Below are positions 12,964 through 25,730 of a DNA stretch of 64,000 bases, in pieces. The notes beneath the pieces are model-generated. The model was not told where the DNA came from and did no database searches. It worked only from the letters and a program-made list of their open reading frames with translations. Every line of letters begins with the position of its first letter. The stretch's first letter is position 1. This stretch comes from Acanthornis magna. Taxonomy: Eukaryota; Chordata; Aves; Passeriformes; Acanthizidae. The stretch covers positions 372,001 to 436,000 of the forward strand of contig JAWUZG010000033.1 in NCBI GenBank assembly GCA_036785705.1. The letters are read 5' to 3'. Made by a program: the position numbers and the translations under genes.

Positions 12964-14054
12964 TTAGTGCAGATATGAAGGGGGTCATGAAAGGGAAGGG
13001 ATTCAAAGTTCCCCTTTTTCAGTTTTAGCTGAAAAGGCCATTATAGATGGTCTAAATTACACTGACTGCAGCAATCAGGTAGGACATCTCAAATCTACCC
13101 TTAACTGACCCTTTCCATGCATGCCTCCCTGGCTCTGTGCCATGTTGGGAACTCATTTAGACACTCTTCAGTCATCCTTTAGAGACAATTTTCTGGCTAT
13201 TTCCTAGCTAGTTATGTGGGAAAAAACATGGGGGGCCAAGAACAGCAGCTTGGGTTTTACTTAGAATCAAAACTGTAGTAGTTATTTCACAGAGTCATGC
13301 TGTAGAATAAAAGAGGATAGTGGAAGATGCCAGCTAAAGAAAGACACATTGCATGACCCTGGTGATGGAGATGCTCCTCTATGACTGCAACACTCAGGTG
13401 TGACATCAGACACAGGCCTAATTTTCATCTGCTTCTGTGGCCTCTGCCAAAAAACTGGTCCTGCAGAATGAGGGCCACATCTACACAGTGACTAGGGACT
13501 TGAGTTATGCTTCTCTTGGGAAGTAATTGAGCTTCACTGTTTGCTTTCTTTTGTTTTGGTTGGTTTTGTAATTGGTTTTTTTAATTAAAAATAATTAAAA
13601 TAAAAATAAAATAAAAAATTAAAATTAAAATTGAAACTAAAATAATTAAAAATAATTTTATTGAGAAAAATCTCTTGAGGTTGCGTACAGAATTTACATG
13701 AAAACGTTGTGAAACAGTTCAAAGAATCAGGATCATATGACTGTAGAAGATCTGCAGATATTTGGAAATACTGGTTTGGAAAACCTGATTGAAGTTTTGC
13801 AAGGAAAAATGCAAGCAATATAGAGATTTTCACATGTGATTGAATGTTGAGTTCAGACACTCAAGTGCAAATTTGGGTTAAACTAACCTTGTTGACTCAC
13901 TCACAGAGCAAGGCAGCAGAACCAGTCTTCAGACAGTTTTTATCTGCGTTGTGATCCCTGCAATACCACCTGGTAGGCACTCCAAGGAGCCCACACTCAA
14001 GGCAGGGAAAGTCACTGAACACAACTTCTCAGAAACTTACTAGTATGGCTCAGG
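12964..14054. other. Non-genic DNA with AT-rich low-complexity tract
   Basis: No gene is recognised. The part 13576-13665 is built almost only from A and T in AAAAT/TAAAA-type units. A 91-codon minus frame (13585-13860) begins in unique DNA and ends in that low-complexity tract, with a Phe/Asn/Tyr-rich end that simply reflects the AT repeat. Confidence 0.6.
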
Positions 14055-15178
14055 ACCAAAGGACCTCAGTAAAACCTTTGACACCGTCTCCCATGGCACT
14101 CCTCTGGACAAGCTGGCAGCCCATAACTTGGACAGGTGCGCTCTTGGCTGGGTTAAAAACTCTCTGGACGGCTCGGCCCAGAGAGTGGTGGTGAATGGTG
14201 TCACGTCCAGCTGCCAGCTGGTCACCAGTGGGGTTTCCCAGGGCTCACTATTGACCTGTTTTATATCTTTTCATGTTCTGAACGAGGGGATCAAGTGGTG
14301 CTTCAGTCAGTTTGCAGATAACACTAATTTGGGTGGGAGTGTTGACGTGCTGGAGGGCAGGAAGGCTCTGTAGAGGGCTCTGGACAGGACGGATCAATGG
14401 ACCAAGGTCAGTGGCCTGAGGTTCAACAAGGATAAGTGCTCTTGGGTCACAACAACCCCTGCAGCACTCCAGGCTGGGGCAGAGCGGCTGGAAAGCTCCT
14501 GGTGGAAAAGGACCTGAGGGTGCTGGTCAGCAGCAGCTGAACATGAGCCAGCTGTGCCCAGGTGACCAAGAAGGCCAAGGGCATCCTGGCATGTGTCAGC
14601 AACAGAGTGGCCAGCAGGACCAGGGCAGGGATTTTCCCTCTGTACTCAGCACTGGTGAGGCCACTCTGCAAAGCCTGTGTCCAGTTCTGGGCCCCTCACT
14701 ACAACAAAGACTTTGAGATGCTGACCATGCCCAGAGAAGGACAGCAGAGCTGGTGAAGGGGTCTGGAGTACAAGTCTGATGAGGAGAGGCTGAGGGAGCT
14801 GGAGGTGTTTAGCCTGGAGAAAAGGAGGCTCAGGGGGAACCTCATCACTCTTTAAAATTTTCTGAAAGGAGGTTGTAACCAGGTGGTGGTTGGGATCTTC
14901 TTGTAGGCAACCAGAATGAGAAGATACAGCTTTAATCTTTGACAGGGGAGGTTCAAGTTGGACATTAGGAACAATTTCTTCCCTGAAAGGGTGGATAAGC
15001 ATTGGAATGGACTGCCCAAGGAGGTTGTGGAGTCACCATCCCTGGAGGTTTTCAAGAAACAACTGGATGTGGCACTTAGTGCCATGGTCTAGTTGAAGAG
15101 TTGATGAGCCAAATGCTGGACTCAATGATCTTGGAGGTCTTTACCAACCTAAATGTTTCTGTGATACTGTGATTCTTG
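14055..15178 (+). mobile_element. CR1 LINE, 5'-truncated, plus strand
   Basis: A 1.1-kb CR1 copy in sense orientation. It starts inside ORF2 near reverse-transcriptase motif A (GGACCTCAGTAAAACCTTTG at 14061-14080), runs through the remainder of ORF2, then the 3' UTR (GGTTCAAGTTGGACATTAGG at 14950-14969, CCATCCCTGGAGGTTTTCAA at 15037-15056), and ends in a TGATACTGTGATTC tail at 15162-15175. Many point changes and small indels break the reading frame. There is no poly(A), as expected for CR1. No target-site duplication is obvious. Confidence 0.95.
14128..14373 (+). pseudogene. CR1 ORF2 reverse transcriptase fragment, inactivated
   Basis: An 81-codon sense frame in the CR1 at 14055-15178 covers the part of the reverse transcriptase between motif A and just past motif C. 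Visible landmarks are WVKNSLDGSAQRVVVNGV, the motif-B counterpart SGVSQGSLL (family usual: SGVPQGS) and the catalytic-loop counterpart FADN at 14311-14322 (family usual: FADD), followed by LGGSVDVLEGRKAL and then a TAG stop. The second catalytic aspartate is therefore asparagine and the frame ends early. A second in-frame remnant appears at 14562-14756, with [18 protein letters not shown]. The copy cannot encode an active enzyme. Confidence 0.85.
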
Positions 15179-18117
15179 TGCAGAATATTCAGGAGAGTGG
15201 TTCAGGTTCCACCTGCCTCTATTACAGCCAAGATCTTCTGTGTCCTTCAGAAACCAGCACTTTTGTTTGACAGGAGAAACATTAAAAAACCCCCGCATTT
15301 TCCGGCATTTGAATTACTTGGTGAATGTATTACCACAGTCCAAAGTCTAGGTGACTTTCTGGTTTTTGTAAATTAAAAGTTTTCAGAGTAATACACAAGT
15401 GATTTTAGAAGCCAGACCTTATTAAAATTAAAAAGGATATATGAAAGGTGATAAAACAAGAACACTGCCAAACAAGTGGCTAATACAAACTTAATTCACT
15501 GTGTAATGTTTGTTTCTTTTGTATTTTTAAAAATGTACAGTTAAAGGATGTGTTTAGAGAGTGTGCAGGGTTTGAAAGAGGGTCCTTTTTCAGACTAAGA
15601 AGTAATTGAAAGCTTCTTTTCGGGAAAAAAAGCAATGTAGGTCACTGATCTAATGCAAGAACTGATTAATAGTAAGTGGATAGGTTGAGGATATTTGCCT
15701 CATTCAAAGGACAAAGACACGTCTCCTTTACAAATTTTTCAGTACATTTAGCACTAATAGGGCATCTTCTCACTGTTTAGAGAAAAGGCATGCAATTAGA
15801 TGAACAAGTGAACTGATCTACTTTCTCCAGATGGTATTTCCCCCTGGAATTGTAACATATTTGTTAGGGAAGGAACTCCATTTCTATTTCTGTGTTTTAT
15901 TGAGACATAGGCGATTTTGATTTCCAGCAAAATCATTAGTCTACCACGAGTAGTGACTGAAAACAAGAATTCAGTGTTAGTGACTTTAGTTGATAGAGTG
16001 CATTGGCAACCTCAGACATTTCTCAGTTTGTGAATACAATCATCGCAAGTGTTGTTGCTTTTCCATAAAGTTGTTAAACAGTCTTGAAGACTTTTGTTTT
16101 CTTTAAGAACATTCACCATACAGTTGTTTGCTACCTGTAAAATTTACTTTAGCATAGTATTTTTCTCACAATCACACAACATGCAGCTCTAAGTCAGGTA
16201 TCTGTCAGCGAAAAGGAAAGAAGGGAGACCAAAAAAGTGAATTTTGTGGGACTTATTATTGTTCCTCCAACAGAAGTTTTTCCAGAAAGGGGAAGGGCAG
16301 ATTCAGTAGGAGGGAGGAAGAGGAAAGGATGGGGACCAAAGCAGAGACCTCTGTGTAGAGATCTCAAGTAATATAGTAAGAATATAAGATTTTCCTTTGA
16401 TCAAAATGTAGAGAACTAATTTGTTTTATAGTGATTTTTAACTGTCAGTTCAGAAAAACAGTTGTGATTTCAATAGTGCCCTCTCTGAACTGGCTGAGGT
16501 ACACACATGTGGCACACACATTTCTACCAGTGGAAGAACAGAAAGCCTAGAAGTCAGATCATTTAGGCTTTCTGTCCCCATTCTTGTAATTTCATTTTTT
16601 GCTGCTCATAAACTCATGCAAATTCAGTTCAGGGACCTATGTCCATGAACTACTGTTGGAAAAATACGAAGTAACACGGGTCTTTGCAATGTCAGGACTT
16701 TTTCAGGTGCATGCAGGTGACACAGTTTCCTGTTCCATTCAAACTGTGTAGCGAGCATGTGAGTAGAAATGAAGGAACAGAAGATCTGACTTTTTCTGGA
16801 TGTTTCTTCAGAGAACTAATAAATATGCTTATAACCAAGCCTACTGAGCTAAAGGAGTAAGAGCACGATCCTCTCATTTTCAATTCTTGTTTTTATTTCA
16901 GTAGCACTAAAAAATGAATCGATAATGTCTTGTCATGCCAAGACATCTCTCTTCCTGCGTTAGCATCTTTAGCACTGGGAATAGTAACATTAGTTAATTG
17001 AGATAATAAAATTGGCAGAAAGAGAAAGCAGAAAATTATATGGTATGTCTTTGAACAGTGTTATTCATTTCTCTGTAAGGAGGAATAGTTACAAAAGCAG
17101 ATGATGCATGTACTCAATAATATAATTTTTAACAAAAAAATGCAATGCACAGTATAAGAGAATGATAATACTGTTGTGTAGTGCATGGGAGAGCAGGCAT
17201 TAAAAGCTGTTGATAAACTAGAATTCTCCAGATATTTTTTTCTGCAATTTAGTGGCATAGATAATGCACATCATCCTATCACTTGAGTACAGCATCCTCT
17301 GCACTGCTTAGCTGCACATTTTCTTTAAGAATATTCCGTAGACTTATTCTGGCTCCTCATATGTGCTCAAAGGGTTCTTTAGAGAAAGGACTGGACCAGT
17401 CATATTTAAACACAGTACCACTGTGTATTGCCAAGGCAATTACCTCAGTTGTGTTTGAAAGAGAACTTTACACCTTTCCACACATTATTACTGTCCTGCA
17501 GTGACCTGTGCTCTGCTGCCCATCTGAATTCACAGTAAAACACTATTTTAAACAATAAAAAACTTCCTCTCCAACTCAATTCTTACATTATCTATTAGTC
17601 ACTTTAGTACTCATGCAAGTTCACCACATAATCAGAATTCCCAGAAAGACTTACATTTCCACCACTTTGTAAATATGAAGCTGCATTCACATTTAGCATT
17701 CCAGAATTGCTGTGTGCCTATTGACCAGGTAATATGCCTAAAAATTCTGTGAAGATTGGCTGCTCAGACATTATTTTGCCAAAGATTAGACCACTCCAGC
17801 AAGACCAATCCATTCAGACATGATCGCCTAAGAAGCCTAAAGCAAATACAAACTAAAGAAAAACTAAAAACAACTGTGTGCATATTAATAGAATGATGCT
17901 CCCAAATGTGAACAATGGGCTAGGTCTTTATCTCTCCTCTTGGAGTACTCCTAATTTACACAAATATTTACTGGGGCAAGTAGGAGCCACTGACAATTCC
18001 CATCTGTCAGTTGAACTCACTAATAACAAAAGATGGAATCAATCATTCTCCCTTCCTCCATCTCACCTTAATGGATATTTAGTTAAGCAATCAGAAAGAG
18101 CCATGATGGAATCAAGG
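15179..18117. other. Non-genic single-copy DNA
   Basis: AT-rich sequence with no recognised gene, RNA or repeat family. Purine-rich text (16280-16345) is the only compositional departure. The left half of a 215-codon plus frame (17878-18525) lies here, but its right half is antisense CR1, so it is not treated as a gene. Confidence 0.55.
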
Positions 18118-18440
18118 AAATGGCATTGCTGGCTTAGGATCAGCTTGGCATCCACAAGGATGACTCCCAGGTCCTTTTCTGCCAAGCTGCTTTGCAGCTG
18201 GGTGTCCCCAAGTCAGTTCTGGTGCCCAGAGTTGTTCCTTCCCAGCTGCAGAACTTTGCTCTTCCCCTTGTTGAATCACATGAGGTTAATGTCAGCTCAT
18301 TTCTTCAGCCTGTTGAAGTCCCACTGGATGGCAACACAACCCTCTGGTGTACCAGCCCCTCGTCTCAATTATCTGCCATCAAAAAACTTGATGAGCATAT
18401 ACTCTGCTCCATCATCAGCTTCGTCTTTTGAAAATATACC
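18118..18440 (-). mobile_element. Internal CR1 fragment, minus strand
   Basis: Antisense of the CR1 ORF2 interior: the CAGCTTGGCATCCACAAGGA region (18141-18160), TCCTTTTCTGCCAAGCTGC (18173-18191), the TTGTTGAATCACATGAGGTT block (18269-18288) and GTTGAAGTCCCACTGGATGG (18313-18332). Both the 3' UTR and the 5' part are absent, so the fragment has been trimmed on both sides by deletion. It is diverged and has no useful frame left. Confidence 0.88.
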
Positions 18441-21400
18441 AGAGGTAGTCAAGGCTTATTTTTTTGAGTCAGGTGCCTCACTGCAGCAGAAGACTCCAAG
18501 CCCTTCCCTTGGGGAGAGTTCTTAATTACTAGATCCAAAGCTGAAACAACGCACCTTCGTCTCTCTTCTTTGCTTCCCTATTGTCAAAATAAGTCTTCTG
18601 AGAAAACTTTACTGAACTCTAAACACTAACTTTTCATCCTAGAGCCATATATGGTGTCTCAGATATCATGTGTCTCCATTATCATCCAGGCAATCAAAAC
18701 CATAACTACAGGGTGTGCTCCATTTCATGTCTCCTCTCTATTTCCACATTTTGGTTTCTCATTAACAATTCCAAGTAGTTCTTTCAAGTTAAACTCTGCA
18801 TTGCTTGATGCTTCCTTCTTAGGTGCTATATAGGTCAAAAAGATTTAACATGTTCCTGGGGAACAGTATGAGCTGGACATAGAGCAGTTGGAGTTCTAAT
18901 TTTAGAGCAGGCACTGGACAGAAATACACCTACAGTAATACAGAGGCTTTTAAAAAGCATCCCTGGTCAGTATAATGAGGCAGAGTGGAGATGAACCCAA
19001 GGCTATGCTCCCTTTCAATCTTGTTTATGATCTTGAAAAGAAGTCTGAGTAGTCTATTACAGGCCTGAGATAGGGCAAATGTGTGATAGTACAACACAGG
19101 ATAATGTTAAGAAGACCAAATACATCATAGCATATCATATTGGATTTTAACTTTATTCCTTCAAACTCAAATCTAACCTGCCCAAATTAGTTGGAGACAA
19201 GTCTTGGTTTAAAATACGAAAAAAAAATTAATTTTGGACATATGACTACAGAAAAGGAAAAGAGAACTCTTATTCTGAATTAAATATGGTTTTAACTAAT
19301 TGTTTCATTTATAAAAATAGCCTGTTTCGCATTTCATTCTCCCAAATTATTCAGTTCATGCCTTGTGGTAAAAATGGTACCAATGGAAAGTAGTTTATAT
19401 TCTTTGTTTATATGGGAATAACAAAACAAAACCAGGCAAGTGTTTCAATTTCAAAAGCTTGTTTTTGTTGTTGTGTATCTGCTCAACTTTTGACATACTG
19501 GAGTATTATTACCCTGGGGTTTGCACTTATGTTCAGAAAAGTTGTCAGGTTCAGATCCGCATCGAAAGCACTGAATTGCATTCCACTGACACAATTCTCT
19601 TTCTACATTTTTACATTTCATTTTCTTCTTTGCATTCCACCCTCTGAATCCCCACCCCCCCAACCCTGAAAAATACTGTACATGAACAGTACAAAAACTT
19701 TATTATAGAAATATTGAAAAATACTGTAACCAACAAAAATAATAAAATGAAAATCGTACATGTCTGAGTAACATTAATGCATTAAAAGGAGGTATTAGGA
19801 TTTTCATCTCCTTTGTTTATTCTCTTAACATTTGTGTATATTTATTTTTTATGTTTCCCTTTAACAGAGATACTGAACACTGTGAGTGGAACATGTAGAT
19901 CCAAAGAACTGGCAAAGCCTATATAAAATTTGAAAGTGAAATTCAAAGCTTTTGTTAGAGGAGCATTTAAGATTCCATGTAGGCAATACTTCCATTTTAA
20001 AATAAAATATTTGAAAATAATATGTTCCTTCATTGCTTGCCAAATGTAGGATTCACTTTTCTTTGCCAAGCTGAAGTTTCCACAGCACCTGAAGCCGAAC
20101 CTAAATGCTCTCTCAAAATTGAAGCAAATAAAAGTACAAAAGTGAAATTCTGATATGGGAATGGATCTAGGGATGCTGTAGAGAGAAATTCATCAGAGCA
20201 CCAAAGAGAGAAAGAGTCTAGAAAGCAGCATCTCTCCCAGAAGTAAAAATGAAAACAGGAATGACAAATATCCCATAGCCTAAGTCTGTCACAAATGCCC
20301 ACGAAACTTTCATACAGAAAGCATTACTTGGATCAACACAGTACACAAACTAGAATTTCTGACTTCTCCCATTTATGAAAAACTACACCCAGAAATATTA
20401 ATACTGAAAAATTTATTCCTGAAGCTCAGGAAATATCTATATTAATAATAACAAGAAACTCTCAAATCTTTCCTCACCTCATCCTTCCTCAGCTAATGTA
20501 GACCAATTTTTTCTAGCTTTCGGTTTTTTATTCTCTCTTCTTTTTTTTTTCAACAGCAGTCTCTTTTATTTTTGTACTCTTTTCACTAATCACACATTTG
20601 CTATTTCATTTCAATATTGCATAGCATTCTTCCTGTAAAGGTCAGTAAAGACTACAAATGTTTTGTATTTCACACTCCTAGACTGATACAAGAGGACAAA
20701 CCTTTGGGGAGACAAGCTTCTCAGTAAGGAGACAGAAAAGTCACATTTTCAGATGTGGAATGACACCATCATTTTTGAAGACAGTCACCCAAACAGACAT
20801 TATGATGGCATAGCTTGTCCATCAACACAACAGGCCTCCAAATTGCCCACATTTCCAAAGGTGGAGGAAAAACCCACCCCCTAACTGTCTTCACAGCGTC
20901 AGATCAGAGAGTGCTGCTCAGCTGACAGAAACATCTGGGATAGGATGTTTCCTATCCTAGTGCAATGCAGCCCTTTTGCATTGAGACAGAGTTGAACTCT
21001 AAATTCAGTAGTGAGAGAAGGATGCCCACAGCTGTGGGCACAATCTGACTATTGAAGAAGGGCTCCACCCAGGATCTGCTCCCTGAGGTGGCTGTGCACC
21101 TTCTCCCATATGAAGAGGGTGGCAGTTCATTTTCATAGGCTTTTAAACTCATTTCCCCAAGTAAATCCAATGAATGTTAACAGAGATTTCACTGGGCCTT
21201 AAATTAATTGTAGCAAGTCTGACATGAGCTTTCACTGGAGAAAGTGGTTCGGAGCCATTGAAACACAAGGTGAGGAATCATGGAGCTACATGCACAGATG
21301 AGCCCAGGGAATAACTGTGGCAAATGCTACACCCTTCTGCTACAAAAATGTATTTGGCTGACAAGGAAGAATGGAAATATTCGCTTTTCATTCATATTAA

Positions 21401-22407
21401 TTCAGCCTGTCTTTGCACCTCTTTTTACTCTTTCACTGTTCAATACCACAGTAATGAAATATGTTATGTCACTTGTTTTGAGCAGGAAAACATCTCTGGT
21501 TTTATTCAAATATGAATACATTTATTGCATTAAGTGAGGCTTGTTTCATACAATGAGACCAAGCACTTGTCTCCTCCAGAGAGGCAGTTACTTTTACAAT
21601 ACTTCAGCCATGAGAATTTGGTCATGGAAACAAAGGTGAAAGATGAGGAGTGAAAAGAGTGCATTAATTTAATATAGGGAAGAAATGTCACAATCGTTTT
21701 TTCTTTTTTTCTCTTTCCTCTTTTATTTTTTTCCTTAATGTGGAATGTTTCCTGATGTCATGCCAGATACATAGCTTGCTCTCATATGGTTGAATTTATA
21801 AATCTAATTTAGAAATGGATCCTGTTGGTTTCCCATTTGCTGTGTTTTCATAATGTTGTCATTCATCTGACTCTTGGTGGCATTTATATTGCTATAAAGT
21901 AGGGATCAACAAAGCCCATTCTTTAAATTAATTTTGTCATCTAAACTCGTAATTCTGACTTGAGCAACTCAGCCAAAGATGTCTAATTTTATCAATATCA
22001 TTCAGTGTTCACATTATAGTTTTACACAGACCAGGCAATTTGGCAGAGAGATTAGCCCAACTGTAATTGAAATATATTGCATTTCCTTCATTCAATGGGA
22101 TTCAAAATGAGAAACATTTGGCTGTATCAAAGAAGTCAATGAGAAAATAAAAACTTGAAAGATTCTTTTTTTTTTTTTACACAGGGGACATAAAGAAGAG
22201 AAAAGTATGTGAAAAGCTTGGGAAGAATTAGGTTTAATCCTGAACATGCAGGTTCATTTGCTTTATTTTTCCCACAGAAGAATAAATTATGGTAAATAAT
22301 CTGACTAGTTTGCAAAAAAAACCCAAAACAAAACAAACCCCAGTATCTGTTAATATTACTTCTCTAAATGTGAGATAAATGTGTGATAATTTTAGAAAGG
22401 CTTAATG

Positions 22408-22448
22408 AAAAAAAAAGAAAAAAAGAAAAAAAAAGAAAAAAAAAGAGG
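22408..22448. repeat. A-tract array, (A9G)n-type, ~10-bp period
   Basis: Four A runs of 9, 7, 9 and 9 bases, each closed by a single G (G at 22417, 22425, 22435 and 22445). The unit is close to one DNA helical turn. The complementary arrangement recurs at 46732-46791. Confidence 0.9.
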
Positions 22449-22846
22449 AGTGTTTCAACACATCTACAAATTTTTGTATTCTTTTACTTTTTTTCTGTTT
22501 CTGGAACCAAGTAATATAATTAGAGGTATGTTGTTTAATTAGCAGATTGGTTCTCTATCACAGCATTTGGAGACTGAGATATTTTATTTAGCTGACTATG
22601 ATTATTTGGCTGTTTATTTTGGCTTGATGTTATCAGATAAGACTATGATTACTGTTGGCTTTGTTTTGCAGAGCCACCTTCTCTGTCAGTCTGGAAGATC
22701 CTGTATCATAAGCTTTTTTAATTGATGTAAGCTGTGTTAACTGGTAAAAAGTAATTTCCTGAGGCTAGATATAAAACAAACAAGCAAACAAACAAACAAT
22801 TTAAGCATTGTGCAGATGCCCTGAGATTAATAAATGGCTTAATATC

Positions 22847-22885
22847 TGTCTAGCAACATCAGTTAATATCTAATGTTGCTAGACA
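22847..22885. repeat. Perfect inverted repeat, 13-bp arms, 13-nt spacer
   Basis: Left arm TGTCTAGCAACAT (22847-22859) and right arm ATGTTGCTAGACA (22873-22885) are exact reverse complements. The spacer is 22860-22872. It could form a hairpin or cruciform. No transposon terminal repeat or RNA gene is recognised around it. Confidence 0.9.
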
Positions 22886-23859
22886 AGCATAGTTGAGCTG
22901 TGTAATTTTGGCTGTAATTTTGTTTTAACTTTCCTTGAAATGTTTAGATTCATGAGGTCTTGATTTTTTAAAATCAATAGTCATTGTTAATGAAGAAATA
23001 AATAAATAATAGAAGTTTCTTTAAAGGTGCCCAAGACTGATATCCTTGAATAGCAGATGTTCCACACAACATTTTTCTTAGAATCTCCTAGGATGTAGAC
23101 AAGTGCTTGAATTCAGAAACATGGTTATTCTCTATAATTCTGTGTTACCATCGCTATACCTCATCATCACACACACATTCTCCCAGGATGAGATATCTGA
23201 AAGTAACATAGGAATCTTTTATTATATTGGGTCAGTCTGGAATGGAATTATGTTATAATAAGCCTCATGGCTAACACACCAGTTTCATACTAATAGTCAT
23301 TAATATCCACTTACCTAATAAAGTCACTCATTACTTCAGTTAACAGGATTTCTCTCACTGAATTTTAAACATGCTGAAATGGAAAGAAAATCAAAGTTAA
23401 AACACTACTACTCTTCTTTAGAACTCCTGTAAAATCTTGCAGTACAGGAATCCTAAATTGCAGCCTAAAGATTCTCACAGTATTAGATTTATATAACCCC
23501 TACTGCCCATGCACATTCCTTAGCACAAGGCCAGGTAGAGCTTCTACTGCAGATCCTGATGGCATCCTAAAACCTGCCAAATTTTGTAACAGTCTATGAA
23601 ATTTAGAAGAATTATACATTTCAATCTGCTCCCAGTCCAGCAACACACATAAACTCGTGCTTAATCATGGCCAGAGTAGTCATGTTACCCTTATGGCTAC
23701 TCTTGGTCTGACAGCCAGGCAAGAGTTTAAATACTGTGTCACAGGGGACTCCATCCTCTTCTATTTCACATGGGTAAATATAGCTGAATTGGTGTCCAAC
23801 TTGTATTGGCAACCTGGATAAGGCAGCGTATTGGGGATGTTCATGTGTAAAAGCAAATC

Positions 23860-23904
23860 CCCTCAGTATGAATTAAGTTTCAACTTATACTGAGGGAGTC
23901 CCTC
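23860..23904. repeat. Two overlapping palindromes
   Basis: First palindrome: CCCTCAGTAT (23860-23869) pairs with ATACTGAGGG (23887-23896). Inside it, AAGTT and AACTT form a second stem around a TC loop, leaving a one-sided GAATT bulge. Second palindrome: GAGGGA (23892-23897) pairs with TCCCTC (23899-23904) and shares bases with the first right arm, so the two folds exclude one another. Confidence 0.85.
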
Positions 23905-25730
23905 TGTGTGAAGCTATTCTATCTGCCCCTTCAAAAATTTAATGTCATCAAATTGGTTGTTATCAGTCCTCTAAATGTGACTTCTTAAAGAAAATCTTCC
24001 AAAAAATTTGCAACGAAAAATGAAAATTACGACCACAGAAAGCCACAGAGACACTGAATTAAAATTACTCTTGGTGTATCCCCAGTCAAGTCAGTGGAAT
24101 CAAACACATATTTGATCTGTGTTTCCCATCTTTAATGGAAAAGTCAAGTCCAGACAAGAAATATTGCCCTTTTACTTAGTAAGGGGAAATACTTTTCAAA
24201 CCACCCCAAAGGCTTCATGAGGTTAAAGATGTTATGAGCAATCTGTATAAAACAATGGGATCTTGCACACCTTTAAATTTATGGTGTCTAGTAGAAAACC
24301 TGATCTTTCCTTTTTGTTTTGACTGCTGAAGAGAATTCAATGTGGAGAAGGTATTTTTAGATTTACTGGAAGACAGGTGTGTAAAAAAGTCAGGTGTATG
24401 ACTGGGATCACAGTGATGGATTTTATATCCATACACAGAACTGGAGGGCAAGGAAAGAGATTTACATGATGTCTACAGGTTCTTCATTCTTACCTGTAAA
24501 TCCTGAATTGGAAAAATCTCCAGACTCTTTTAAACCTTGAATATGTCCATGAATTCTACATATATTTCTACTTATACTTATCTAGGGGAGGCAGCTGTAC
24601 TTTTCATGTGATTTGTAATTCAAACGCTAAAGGAGAATTAACAGGAGAATTCAAAATGAGAGATAATGGGACAATTTTGCATGTAGTCATGTGGTTAATT
24701 TTAGGCATATCCAGTACAGCAAATTGTGTCCCATGAATGAGTTACACATCACCTTCTCAACAAAGCAAGATTTCTCAAGAGGAAAATTGACTGCAATATT
24801 AGCAAAAATAAAAATAAAATATGGAAGATAGAACCTTTCAGAATAATGATCTCTACACGTTTCTTTTTTTTAATATTATGGTTTTAAGAAAAGCTAGAAA
24901 CTCAGGTAAATGGGCAATTAACATTAATGCGAGTTGCCCACTCAGCAATAAACCAAGTTTTAATTAATCCATGATTTATGCCAGGCACCTTGCTTGTGAT
25001 ATGACCCCTGGAAATCTGTACAGCTGTTGTTGCAATCAAGAACATGTTCGGTATTGGCTCAGTCTCCACAGATAAAATAAAAAGGAGATAAATCATAGTT
25101 ATGGCTACAATCAGGGTGTCTTACAGCTGTGACCTGAGAACCTGTACACACATACACATTTCCATTGAATTGCAATAAATACTGAGATTGGTGTTAGCTA
25201 TACTGCATTATTTGGGTAGCCATAATTTCCAGATTATTAACCTAATCATTTAAGAAGAACTTTTCACAGCATTAATCCCATTTAAATTTAAGATGGAAAC
25301 ATTCAGAAGAAGAGAAGCTCTATTAGCTGCACAACGTGAGGCAAATGGGAACACAGAATGCAGCTGAGTTAAAGTCAGAGAGAAAGGGAAATATTCTATA
25401 GACATTAGTTAGTCCATAAGTATCAAGCAAAAAAGTAGTTTATTTTGTCGTTTTCCTCAACAACATACCCAGCATGATCTGAGACTGAAGTCAGTATCTA
25501 TATTTAATAAAGTACCATAGAAACCAGCTGAAGGTGCACAGCACGGAAAACATTCTGAGACAGAGAGTAGAGTAAGGTATGTCATCACATAAAAATAGGG
25601 CCAGATTCTCATATCCTGTAAATCTTAGAGATTTAATTGCACTGAAGTAGCAGGATTCCAATGGAACATAAGAATTTGTGACTGCATCTATATTACCCAT
25701 ATGTATAATAATAAACACAATAGTTGATAT

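Larger units (their letters stand above)
18441..25730. other. Long non-genic stretch with enhancer-like blocks and hairpins
   Basis: No gene or transposon is recognised in 7.3 kb. Contents that can be pointed to: a GC-moderate unclassified patch at about 20870-21130; possible constrained noncoding blocks at about 21960-22110 and 22480-22760; A/G low-complexity DNA at 22408-22448; a CAAA-type tract at 22778-22800; a 13-bp-arm hairpin at 22847-22885; and paired palindromes at 23860-23904. All frames here are under 100 codons and carry no domain. Confidence 0.55.

Noticed and set aside
14447..15085. Minus-strand frames of 74-118 codons
   Set aside because: Antisense of the plus-strand CR1 at 14055-15178; GC-rich CR1 DNA keeps several frames open.
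17878..18525. 215-codon plus-strand open frame
   Set aside because: Its right half (from about 18118) is antisense CR1 and its left half is unclassified single-copy DNA. The join is accidental.
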